From Saposhnikovia divaricata (Eukaryota > Streptophyta > Magnoliopsida > Apiales > Apiaceae): a stretch of DNA of 64,000 bases. The notes beneath the pieces were generated by a model. The model was not told the DNA's origin, ran no database searches, and was given only the letters and a program-made list of their open reading frames with translations. The position numbers and the translations under genes were made by a program. The DNA is taken from contig CM071598.1 of assembly GCA_036435485.1 (NCBI GenBank), positions 104,840,501 to 104,904,500 on the forward strand, in the 5' to 3' direction. Numbering within the stretch: position 1 is the stretch's first letter; each line of letters starts with the position of its first letter. Below are positions 53,068 through 64,000 of this stretch, piece after piece.

Positions 53068-56000
53068 TCAGGTTGAAAACAGTTGGGGGTGCTTTTCACG
53101 CATCGCGCTCTCTAGTTCCCATGTTGATTCTTCGACATTCTGATTCCTCCACAAGACTCTCACTAGTTTGACAACCTTGTTCCGCAGCACCTGTTCTTTT
53201 CTATCCATGATTTCTACGGGTTGCTCTACATATGTTAAGTCTAGTTGCAGATCCACTTGATCATGTTCTATCACATGTCGGAAGTCGGTATGGTAGGGTC
53301 GTAGCATGGACACATGGAACACATTATGTACTTGCTGCAAGCTCGGGGGTAAAGCCAATTCATAGGCTAACTTCCCAACTCGTTTCAAGATCTCAAAAGG
53401 TCCAATAAATCTCGGGCTTAGTTTTCCCTTCTTACCAAATCTCATCAATCCTTTTCACGGTGATACCTTCAACATCACAAACTCTCCTACCTAATATTCT
53501 TTGTCCTTGCGGGTCTGGTCCGCATACTTCTTCTGTCTGTCCTGGGCCGCTACCAGCCGTCCTCTTATGAGCTCGATAGTTTCTCTTGTCTGTTGGACCA
53601 GTTCAGGCCCTAAAATCTTCCGCTCTCCAACCTCTTCCCAACACAAGGGAGACCGACATCTTCATCCGTATAAAGCTTCATATGGGGGCATGCCTATACT
53701 CGCATGGTAACTATCGTTGTAGGAAAATTCAATCAACGGCAAGTGGTCATCCCAACTTCCCTTAAAATCAATGGCACATACCCTCAGCATGTCCTCGATG
53801 GTCTGGATGGTTCTCTCACTCTGTCCGTCTGTTTGGGGATGGTATGCAGTACTCATGTTTAACTTGGTCCCCACACAATCCTGAAAACTTCTCCAGAACC
53901 TGGAGTTGAATCTTGGGTCTCTATCTGATACAATGCTCACAGGAACCCCATGTCTAACCACAATCTCCTTTAAGTAAATATCTACCAGCTTGTCGACAGT
54001 ATATCTCTCGTTGATTGGAAGAAAATGTGCTGACTTGGTCAGTCTATCGATAATTACCCAAATGGCATCATGATTAGTCTTGGTCCTTGGTAATCCGACC
54101 ACAAAGTCCATCGCAATTTGCTCCCACTTCCACTCGGGTATCTCCAAGGGTTGCAACAATCCACTGGGCCTCTGGTGTTCGGCCTTTACTCTTTGACATG
54201 TCAAGCATTTACTTACCCACTCGGCCACGTCCTTCTTCATATTTGGCCACCAATAGTATTCTCTCAGATCTCTATACATCTTAGTGCCTCCAGGGTGAAT
54301 TGAGTACCTCGAACTATGAGCCTCTTGCAAAATCTCGTCTTTTAATTCTTGAACGTTCGGGATCCATATCCTAGATGCGTACCTCATAATTCCATTCCCG
54401 TCCTTCTCACACTTAATTTCCTCGCCAGTCAAAATTTTCTCCATCGAATTCTTTTCTTCTTCCATCTTCTTTTCCTGGCATAACTTAATCTTTTCCAATA
54501 GCAGTGGTTGGACTTTTATTTCCATTAGACTCTCTTGTCCAATTCCTGGTAACCTCACTTCAATCTCCAGTTTCTCAAGGTCCTTGATCAACTCGTCCAC
54601 TGACGTTATCATCTTAAGTTTCTCCTTTCGGCTAAGTGCATCGGCCACCACATTGGCCTTCCCTGGGTGATAATGAATCTCACAATCATAATCTTTAATT
54701 AGCTCTAGCCATCTCCTCTACCTCATGTTTAACTCTTTCTGAGTGAATATGTACTTTAAGCTCTTGTGATCCGTGTAGATTTCACACTTTTCTCCGTAAA
54801 GATAATGTCTCCAAATCTTCAAAGCAAAAACTATCGCTGCTAATTCCAAATCATGGGTGGGGTATCTTATCTCATACTCCTTAAGTTGTCTGGATGCATA
54901 CGCAATCACTTTACCATGCTGCATAAGCACACACCCTAAACCTTTATGGGATGCGTCGCTATAAATCACAAAATCTCCCTTATCATCAGGTAGGGCTAGT
55001 ACTGGTGTTGTCACCAACCTCTTCTTCAACTCTTGGAAGCTCTCTTCGCATTTTTCAGTCCACACAAACTTCTCGGTCTTGCGAGTTAGTCGGGTCAAAG
55101 GGGCTGCTATCTTTGCAAAGTCTTGGACAAATCTCCTATAGTAGCCAGCCAGTCCTATGAAACTTCTCACCTCTGTCGGAGTGGTTGGTCACTCCCAATT
55201 TGATACAGCCTCTATTTTGGATGGGTCCACTAGAATGCCTTGTTCGCTAATCACATGCCCTAAAAACTGAACTTCCTTCAACCAAAATTCACGCTTCGAG
55301 AACTTAGCGTACAACTTTTCTTCTCTCAATGCTCCTAATACAATCCTCAAGTGCTCTGCATGTTCCTCCTTCATCTTGGAATAAATCAAGATGTCATCGA
55401 TGAAGACTATAACACACTTGTCCAAGTATTTCTTGAAGACTCGATTCATTAGGTCCATGAAAGCTGCAGGGGCATTCGTTAACCCAAATGACATCACTAG
55501 GAACTCATAGTGTCCATACTGGGTGCGAAAGGCCGTCTTTGGTATATCTTCTGGTTTAATCTTTAACTGGTGATACCCGGTCCTCAAATCAATTTTAGAG
55601 AAGTAAACTGCATCTTTCAATTGATCAAACAGGTCATCTATCCTGGGAAAGGGATACTTATTCTTTATAGTCACCTTGTTCAACTCTCTGTAGTCTATAC
55701 ATAACCTCATACTACCATCCTTCTTTTTCACGAATAACACCGGGGCTCCCCACGGTGACACACTAGGTCTTATCATCCCTTTATCCAACAACTCTTGTAA
55801 CTGAGTGGCCAGCTCCTTCATCTACACTGGGGCTAGCCGATATGGGGCTTTCAAAATTGGGGTCGTACCCGAAACTAAGTCTATAGCGAACTCGATGTCT
55901 CTATCAGGTGGTAGTCCGGGAAGATCATCCGGAAATACGTCCGCGAACTCATTAACGATAGGGATTTCCTGTAGGTTTGGTGCCTCCTTCTTGGTATCCT

Positions 56001-57755
56001 TCACATGGGCTAAATATGCTTCGCATCCTTTACGTAACAGCTTCTTAGCTTGAATCATAGTCAGGAACTTTTGGCTTTGCCGTTTCCCACTAAATACTAC
56101 TTCCTCGTCTCCTGGCAGTCTCAAACTTACTTTCTTCTTGACACAATCAATCTGGGCTCCGTGGGTGGTTAACCAATCCATACCTACTATTACGTCAAAC
56201 TCCCCTAGTTTAAAAGGTATTAAGTCTACCCGAAAGTGCCGTCCTTCTATTTCTAGGTCACAACCTGGACATACTTGGCTAACGGGAATAATTTCATGAT
56301 TAGATATCTCTATTTGCAATCTGTCCTTCAATGGTTCAGTCTTAAGGCCTAACTGACATACAAAATCTAGAGATATGAAAGACTTGGTAGCTCCCGAATC
56401 AAATAAAACATTTACCTTAACTGAGTTGAGTAGTAGAGTACCTGCAATCACATCCGTGTTCCTCACGGCATCCTGCACCGTCATGTTAAAAGTTCTTGCA
56501 GTAGGGGCCTTGTTAGAAGCAGTTCCACTCACTCTTGATGCAGCTGGCCCGGAGGACATACATTCCCTCATTCGGTACCCTGGTTTTCCACACTTGAAGC
56601 AATTACCTCCGGCACTGGTGTTGTTACTAGTTCCTCGACAGGCGTTAGCATAGTGTCCTGTCAGCCCACACTTGAAGCACTTCACATCTTGCAGGTTACA
56701 CACGCCCGCATGTTTCCTTCCACATTTATTACATTCTGGGGGTTGGGCTCGGGATGGGGTAGAGTAAGACGATCCCTGTGGTCGGCCGCCCTGGCCCACA
56801 CTCCAACTTTCAGCTCTCTTGATTCCAAAGTTTCCGCTTGGTTGGGACATCGCTCCTCGCTTAAATTTGCTCGGAAAGCTCCCACCAGCAGAGTTTCCTT
56901 TTCGGCTATCCAACTTCCTCTTCTTTCCTTCTCTCTCCTTCTGCATCTGTTCACTTCCAGCTTCGACAATTGACGCTTTCTGCACCAGGGTGGCATAGTC
57001 TGTCAGCTCAAGAACCGCCACACGATTCTGAATCCATTGTTTTAGCCCTAACTGAAATCTTCGGGCCCTCTTTGCCTCAGAGTTCACATACTCCGGCACA
57101 AACCTTGACAACTCAGTAAATTTGGCCTCATACTCGGCCACTGTCATGTTTCCTTGTTTCAGCTCCAAAAACTTTAGCTCCATTTGCGTCTCCATGAACC
57201 TGGGAAAGTACTTTTCCAAGAACAACTCGCTAAATCTCTCCCAGGTTACCACACCTCTTCCTTCCAAATTCTTCTTAGCTTCCCACCAATAGTTCGCCTC
57301 ACCCTTCAGAAGGTAAGTGGCAAAAACAGTCTTCTGCTCTTCAGCGACACCTAGTATCTCGAAAGATTTTTCCATTTCCTTCAGCCAGGCCCTTGCCTCG
57401 ACAGGGTCGGCAGTTCCTTTAAATTCTGGGGGTTTCAGGGATTTGAAGTTCCTGAAAGCATTAGCATTAGCATTCTGGGGTGGTTGCTGAACTGGGGACG
57501 GTCCAAGTTCTGCCTAAGTAACTCCATGAACTGTTCCATAGGGCCTCCCCTAGGATGTTCTACCTCTCGGTTATCATCACCAGCTTCTTCTTCTTCATAC
57601 TCAGAGTCGTCAAACAGGTTATGATCGTTGCCCTCATTATCGCTCAGGTTGACATTCTCCCTTTCACGGTTCTGGTGGCCTCCGGCTCCATGGTGGCTAC
57701 CCTGGCCCTCAGAACTGATCGGGTGAGCTCGAGTGTTCATTCTTCTGGGTGGCAT
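53068..57755 (-). pseudogene. gag-pol of Tekay/Del-like chromovirus, array unit 2
   Basis: Copy of 40461-45148 shifted by 12,607 bp, with the same frameshift and the same six in-frame stops. I find two coding differences from unit 1. In the RNase H-integrase linker, Pro becomes Leu (codon near 54502-54504). In the protease-RT linker, Tyr becomes His (YLAYVKD versus YLAHVKD, near 56009). Both are C/T differences on the coding strand. The third zinc knuckle again has Tyr for His. Confidence 0.93.
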
Positions 57756-58503
57756 GATTCTGATAATAAAACAAGGAAGGGGTTAGGGTTTTTCAATTAT
57801 CTGACAACGTTTACACGGGTCAGGAGCGTATCGTTCCTCCTCATAAGGGTGGAAGTGCAAAAGTTTTAATAATCCGATGTTGGAGATAAAATGTAAAACA
57901 TATTTGAAAAAAAAATCCCTTTGGGATGCGAAAATATTTACAAGAGTTTTCAAAATTTCGAAACCTCAAAAAAAAATTTTTTTTTTTCAAAATTTCAAAA
58001 CATTTTTTTTTTTTGAAAAATTTATTTTTAAAGATTGTAGGAACATTTTTGGAAATTGTAGAAAACAATTTGAAATTGCATCTCGTAAATTTGAAACAGC
58101 ATGGTTGTATTTGTGGCTTGTAGCAATTGTATAACCACAGTTGTATATCGAAACAGTAAAGCATGGCATCGGAAATTAAAGCAGTTGAGGCAATATTAAG
58201 GAAACGGAAACTAAATAAGTACGGTACAAGGGTTATCACAAGTTTGGATGTTAGAGCCAAATACATAGTTCCGATGTCAATGTCTAGCAAAAGTGGAACA
58301 AATACAAATACATCATCCGAATAGTCAGGCTACACAAAAGTAGGGCTACATCCATACATACTACCCGAAGTCACATCTACATATCTGTAGGTCAGTCTAC
58401 TCATCCACTGGTCAGAAAGGATACCACTGCACAAGTCAACTATCCCGCAAAATCGACACACTAATGTCATCTGAACCTAGGGGACTGAGCTATAAGTAAC
58501 ACA
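57756..58503 (-). other. Non-coding spacer upstream of gag, unit 2
   Basis: Copy of 45149-45896, with the same A-tract/T-tract pairs. Confidence 0.5.
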
Positions 58504-59233
58504 TCACGGGGCCGCGTCGCGACGAAGCAAGGTCCTCACTCGGGTAAATGCACGACGCACAACACGTCTAGCATCCCTAGCCTGGATCACTCCGCCCCCG
58601 CGGATCCCTAAACCAAAAATCCTATCGCGACTCCTCATCTCGATCCTGTGGAGTCGAGCCCTAGTCCTCCTAGCAACAGTGGTCCTCATCTCAGCCTGGA
58701 TCCTCAAGCGCGCCTCGCGCTCCTCCACTAGTGCCCGCCTCGCTTCGTTAAGTCGGGCCTCTGCAGATAGTAAGTCCCGGGTCAGGAACTGTACCACGTA
58801 AGCATGCTCAGTACCCGACACTGGGGTAGGTCCGCCCGTGGAGGTGGTATGACAGGAATAGGCGTAGGTGCAGCAGCAGCAGCAGCAGGAGCAGGGGTAG
58901 GGTCAAGCTCCTCCTCGCCAGAAGTGTCATCCTCAGAGTCACCGTCCGATGAAACAGGGCTAGATGTCTGTGGAGAAGGTGGGGGTGACACAACACGACC
59001 CTCGCCGGATCTCGCACTCTCCTCATCAGTAGCTCTAGGAGATGGGGTAACAGGCTCTGGCTCGGGCTCAAAGGGCTCCTCAACGGGATCCTCATCATCA
59101 GTACTATCTATCACTGTAATCAGGGGCCAAGCTCGGAGTCAGCACCCATATCGTCCTCAGGGTCCTCGGTCTCTCGCATCAGGGCCTCATCATGCTCCCT
59201 CTCGAAAGCCTCAGGGTCTGGTATCTCATCCAT
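58504..59233 (-). pseudogene. Extra ORF between primer site and gag, unit 2
   Basis: Copy of 45897-46626 with the same two frame changes, which therefore predate the tandem duplication. Acidic Ser/Pro/Glu-rich front, Arg-rich coiled-coil-like end. Confidence 0.6.
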
Positions 59234-59449
59234 CTACACAAGGGAAATAAAGTGGGTCACTAACCATCAAAGATGGGTTTAGGAGTAGTTCCCTCACGGG
59301 CCTTAAAGTCAGGGCTATATCCGATAACCCGACTACCAACTCGATGAGAGTTCTAAGTATTATTGAAGTCGTTGTTAGGGTTATCGTTATTGTTATTATT
59401 ATTAGGGTTGCTTTCTTAAATTACTACCGTTTCTGAGAACTGTAACCTC

Positions 59450-59461
59450 GCTCTGATACCA
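59450..59461 (-). other. Primer-binding site, tRNA-Met type, unit 2
   Basis: TGGTATCAGAGC on the minus strand, as in unit 1. Confidence 0.9.
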
Positions 59462-59465
59462 TTTC

Positions 59466-62400
59466 TGTGACGCCCCCAGATCCGGGGTCGGAGATCTAGG
59501 CGCTCACGGTCCATTTTCCATTAATAACATACCTGTTCTTGCACACAATATATATAACACAGCCATCGACCCCGCAATAAACTCACACCACACTCACACA
59601 CACAGGTTAGAGCCTCAGAAACGTCACACATTGTTTAAACAGTAATAAAGTTATCAGAGTTATTACAGACCGAATTAAATAGTATTTATGCTACCAGCAA
59701 CACTCCGATATGAAGCGAAGCTGGCGGCTTGAAAGTTTGTTACGATACACTGCCTTGCACAGGTCATGCTGATAAATAAAACGTACTAACAAAAGCTGCC
59801 AACCAATCCGGCTAATGGGGCCTACCGGTGGAATCTCAAGTGGAGGCTCGGGCCTAGTCACCTGCTTTCGAGCAGTCTTCCTGGGTCTTGCCATTTCGCT
59901 TAGCTGTTGTGTTTGTAAAGTTTGAAAACAAGCAAGAGTGAGCAACTATAGCTCAGCAAGAAATATATATATAAGATAAGCAATATACATCTCATATGAT
60001 TGGCAGTTGATATATTTGTTTGTATCAATCAGTTATAAAATCACTTGTCATAGTTGATAAATCTCGAAGGTGCAACAATATGTGCCCTTGTTTTCAAAAT
60101 AAACTTGCAGTTCAAGATACTGCATAGAATCAACATCTTTCTCATCAAAATAGAACACTATCGGCAACTTGGCACAAAAGCCTAAGAAGCAGTGTCAAAG
60201 CATTTTTCCAAAATGGAGGAATGGGACTTAAAGAAAACACAAAACCTGACAAGGATTGACGATGATCAGTCGCCACATCCAAGTCCAATAATCCGCTGGT
60301 CTTCTCTACCGGTAGAAGGATAGAAACTACATCCGTAACTATCCCTCGGGTTAAAACTACATCCGTAATCACCCTCGATGAAAACTACATCCGTAATCAT
60401 CCTTCGGCAACACCTGGGCCGGAATAATAAGTGATGGACCGCCTGGCTCACGGCCGCTTACACATCCCGGGAATCGTTCGTCAACGGTTCCCACACCAGC
60501 CAGAGTCCCTTTTTCTTTTCTTTTAAAACTTGATTTTGATTGAAAACAGAGTAATTGAGGTTCGACATCAGTCGACCGATGATTCTTGAAATCATACAAG
60601 AAGCAGAATCTGACCGGGGGTTTTCGAAAATGTTTTGAGTTCGAAAGAGTTCGGATTTGAAAGTATTAAAAGTATCTTGTATTAACTTTGTCTTTAAATA
60701 ATGAACAGTAATTAATAAATAATATTTTAAGATTTAATATTAATAATTAATAAAATAATTATTCGATAAAATAAACTCTTAATCCAAGATAGGGTTTCGA
60801 GTATTTACGAAGATATAATAATAGTTATTTGAGTATACGATACCACCCGAATGACCCTTCGGGTTTTCGCAATAAAGATACGATATAATAATATACCGCT
60901 CCCCGGTCAATAGTTTATACGGACCGCTACGACCTCTATTGCTAGAGTCGTTGTTCGAAGAAAACATTTCAATCTAAGTCCAAGGGGTAAAAGCATACAT
61001 GTACTTGTTCAATCTCAATTGCATCAATACTTCGATAAACATAGCATTTGATATAATTTGAAAACTACAAACACAACAGTAAAAGTCCTTGTATGTGGAT
61101 AAGTTTTGAAAAGTATACTTGCCTTGGTTTGGTTGGGGTGGTCGAGCGTGCGGATTCGAACGATCTATACATAAACAATAATCGTTCGTTAGTACCTTAA
61201 CAATTTCTTTCTAATTACGGGGTTTTAAGGGGGTACGAAATTAACTTAACGACTTCGTCTTATGACTCCCTAGCCCCACTATAGGTCCATGACATCACTC
61301 GTTTACGCTCGTCACTTACTCGACTTAATTTAGTTACCACGTCCGAACCATAACCACTAACCCTAGAATAATGTTCCACTAATCGACCTTTTTCCATTGC
61401 GCGAATTTTACTCTAGCATTTTTATAAAATCCAAAAATTCATATTTTAATCCAATTCCTTTTGGGTGGTCTTCACCACTGCATTACCTACATTCTCAAAT
61501 TTTTCCATGATCCCAAATATTTTTTAAGGTGTTTAAACAAGGTTCACAAGGGGGTCACTTTATGCAGTTCATAGTCCAGAAACAAAATTCACTCCTCCGG
61601 CCATAACTAAAAATCCACACATCACCTAGCTATGAATCTTACATATCCAGAAACTACATTCAATTATCTTTCCAACAATATAAGGTAGGACATCAGGGGA
61701 CATCATTTGGGTGTTCAAAATCGTGCTACAACACAGATCAAAGTTCCTGGACAAACTCAGCAAGCTCAAATCACTTAGATCAACCATTTTTCATACTTCC
61801 ATAACATAAACACCACTTAAAACACTTAGATCATGACTCATAACACTCATGGAGATATATATATTAACCATAGTCATAAAATTCACAATCTCAACATCAA
61901 AACCCAAGATCCATGCTATCCAATACATATGCATTCAAGATAAGCCTTAAAATACATGGATCTACTACCATACTATATGAACAACACATAACCAAGGGTG
62001 GTTTGAGATTTTATACCTTATTGAGCTCCTAGAGACCTTGACCAATCTTTACACAACTTAAAAACACCTTAGATGGCCTCCTACAACACTCACAATTCAA
62101 GATCTAAAAGATAATAAACTTATGTTAACACTTTTCTAACTTTCAACAATTCATAACTCAAGAACCAATGGATGGAAGGCTTTGAAATTGATACCATACC
62201 TCTACTATGATGCAAGGAAGCCCTAGGAAGGTTGTAGATGGAGAAAACTTGGAGAGAAAATCTCTCCCTCTCTCCCAAGGTGGTTCGGCCGAGAGCTATT
62301 TTCAAGGGGGGGGAGTGTTTTTGCTTTTGTTTTGTTGGAATGGTAAAAAGAAATGCTAGTATGATGTGTATTATTGTGGTTAGTAAAGAGTAGTCACATG

Positions 62401-62952
62401 TTGCCAAGCTAGCCTAGGTTGCATCCATGCCCTATTGTCCCCTAAGTACATCATCCACCATGCTAGTCACTATTCACTTTTGCTTTTATGTTTTCTAGTT
62501 CCTTTTTTCTAACTAGCTAGTTACATGGCTCTTGCATGTAATTCCTTTCCTTGTAATATTATTCTCCCACCAATGCTTGTTATTTAATCCTTACTTCATA
62601 TCGTAACTTAATTATTCTCTCGTAATAATATTTCGTCGCGTAGAGATTTCCCCTATAATTCCTTAAGTACTTATTGTGTAAATTCCTCGAATGTCCAAAA
62701 TTCCTCGTCATAATTCTTAATAAATCCTTTAATATTCTAACCATTCTCAAATCCCAAGCTTTATAAATATTACTAACAGTAAGACTCTTGCCTTCACAAT
62801 CTCTCTGTATATCTTACATCATAAATGCAACAACGCAGTTTCTCAGACAATCAATTCTATAAATCAACAGGGATGACTAGAAAGGTTCCATAATGATAAT
62901 GTCACAAGATATTAAATAAAAGGAAATATTACCAAAAATTAGGGTCCTTACA
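59466..62952 (-). mobile_element. Family C 5' LTR (LTR_R), unit 2
   Basis: Appears identical to 46859-50345 in every stretch I compared. Confidence 0.92.
59691..59894 (-). CDS. Small ORF in LTR_R, H3-tail-like variant, unit 2
   Basis: Identical product to 47084-47287 (starts MARPRKTARKQ), with the same TATA box 70-80 bp upstream (59963-59973). Its identity is explained by recent duplication and is not independent evidence of selection. Confidence 0.45.
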   Translation of the reverse strand: MARPRKTARKQVTRPEPPLEIPPVGPISRIGWQLLLVRFIYQHDLCKAVYRNKLSSRQLRFISECCW

Positions 62953-64000
62953 ACTCGCCACATCCAAGTCCAATAATCCGCGGGTCTTCTCTACCGGTAG
63001 AAGGATAGAAACTACATCCGTAACTATCCCCGAGTGAAAACTACATCCATAATCACCCTCGATGAAAACTACATCCGTAATCATCCTTCGGCAACACCTG
63101 GGCCGGAATAATAATTGATGGACCGCCTAGCTCACGGCCGCTTACACATCCCGGGAATCGTTCGTCAACGGTTCCCACACCTGCCAGAGTCCCTTTTTCT
63201 TTTTCTTTTGAAAACTTGGTTTTGATTGAAAACAGAGTAGTTGAGGTTCGACGTCAGTCGACCGATGATTCTTGAAATCATACAAGAAGCAGAACCTGAC
63301 CGGTGGTTTTCGAAAATGTTTTGAGTTCGAAAGAGTTCGAGTTTGAAAGTATTAAATGTATCTTGGATTAACTTTGTCTTTAAATAATGAACAATAATTA
63401 ATAAATAATATTTTAAGATTTAATATTAATAATTAATAAAATAATTATGCGATAAAATAAACTTTTAATCCAAGATAGGGTTTCGAGTATTTACGAAGAT
63501 ATAACGATAGTTACTTGAGTATACGATACTCCCCTAATGACCCTTCGGGTTTTCGCAATCTAGATACGATATAATAATATACCGCTCCCCGGTCAATAGT
63601 ATATACGGACCGCTACGACCTCTATTGCTAGAGTCGTTGTCCGAAGAAAACATTTCAATCTATGTTCAAGGGGTACAAGCATATATGTACTTATACAATC
63701 TCAATTGCATTAATACTTCGATAAACATAGCATTTGATATAATTGAAAACTACAAACACAACAGTGAAAGTCCTTGTATATGGATAAGTCTTGAAAAGTA
63801 AACTTGCCTTGGGTTGGTTGGGGTGGTCGAGCGTGCGGAGGCGAACGATCTATACATAAGCAATAACCGCTCGTTAGTACCTTAACAATATCTCTTTAAT
63901 TACGGGGTTTTAGGGGGTACGAAATTAAATTAACGACTTCGTCTTATGACACTCTAGACCCACTATAGGTTCATGTCGTCACTCGATTATGCTTGTCACT
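62953..64000 (-). mobile_element. Truncated LTR_L, start of array unit 3
   Basis: Same junction and, as far as it runs, the same sequence as 50346-51393. The array therefore continues beyond the window. Confidence 0.9.

Larger units (their letters stand above)
36935..64000 (-). mobile_element. Tandem array of a Tekay/Del-like chromovirus (family C), period 12,607 bp
   Basis: From 36935 to 50345 lies a complete-looking element: LTR_L 36935-40427, internal 40428-46858, LTR_R 46859-50345. At 50346 the sequence jumps to a position equivalent to 37743 in LTR_L and the whole block repeats: 53035-59465 internal, 59466-62952 LTR_R, then again truncated LTR_L from 62953 to the window end. All features shift by exactly 12,607 bp. 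The five bases before LTR_L (GCTAG) and after LTR_R (ACTCG) do not match, so no target duplication is visible. The array interrupts family B copy B2. Its right end is outside the window. Confidence 0.93.

Overview
This window is plant nuclear heterochromatin made almost entirely of nested and tandem LTR retrotransposons. The evidence is Ty3/gypsy elements of three angiosperm lineages: Athila-like, Tat/Retand-like, and a Tekay/Del-like chromovirus. Target-site duplications, degraded reading frames and one intron-containing host-gene fragment support this. I see no intact host gene, tRNA, rRNA or CRISPR array. The species cannot be named from this sequence. All comparisons between copies were made by eye.

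Layout, left to right. 1-2007 is the 3' part of a Tekay-like LTR (family D) that sits in a fragment of a Tat-like element (family B, copy B4, 2008-3024, plus strand). From about 3034 to 15287 lies a second family B copy (B3, minus strand). It is split by a young, complete, non-autonomous Athila-like element (5663-13748) with near-identical LTRs, a TTTGT target duplication and an 827-codon gag-protease frame, but no reverse transcriptase, RNase H or integrase. 15288-20342 is the only non-LTR stretch. It has two copies of a roughly 1.1 kb direct repeat with a strong hairpin, and between them the last three exons of a UPF0587/CZIB-like zinc-binding protein gene, broken at one exon junction. 20343-36934 is a head-to-tail run of family B elements (B1, B', B2). 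It is interrupted by about 2.7 kb of unidentified purine-rich DNA that carries a solo chromovirus LTR (26045-29676, target duplication CAGAA). B2 keeps a Tat-type gag domain and an antisense coiled-coil ORF.

From 36935 to the end is a tandem array of a Tekay/Del-like chromovirus (family C, minus strand) with a period of 12,607 bp. Each full unit has a complete LTR, a 6.4 kb internal region (tRNA-Met primer site, acidic extra ORF, gag, protease, RT, RNase H, integrase, chromodomain) and a second LTR. From the second unit on, that second LTR is truncated and fused directly to the end of the neighbouring complete LTR. gag-pol has one frameshift and six in-frame stops, identical in both units, so the element died before the array formed.

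The most striking observation is a 67-codon ORF inside the family C LTRs. It is the first ATG after a TATA box, in a strong initiation context, and its product begins MARTRQTARKQ in one LTR type, nearly the N-terminal tail of histone H3 (MARTKQTARKS). The same family carries a chromodomain at the end of its integrase. I know of no description of this; a possible histone-tail mimic or leader peptide deserves checking.
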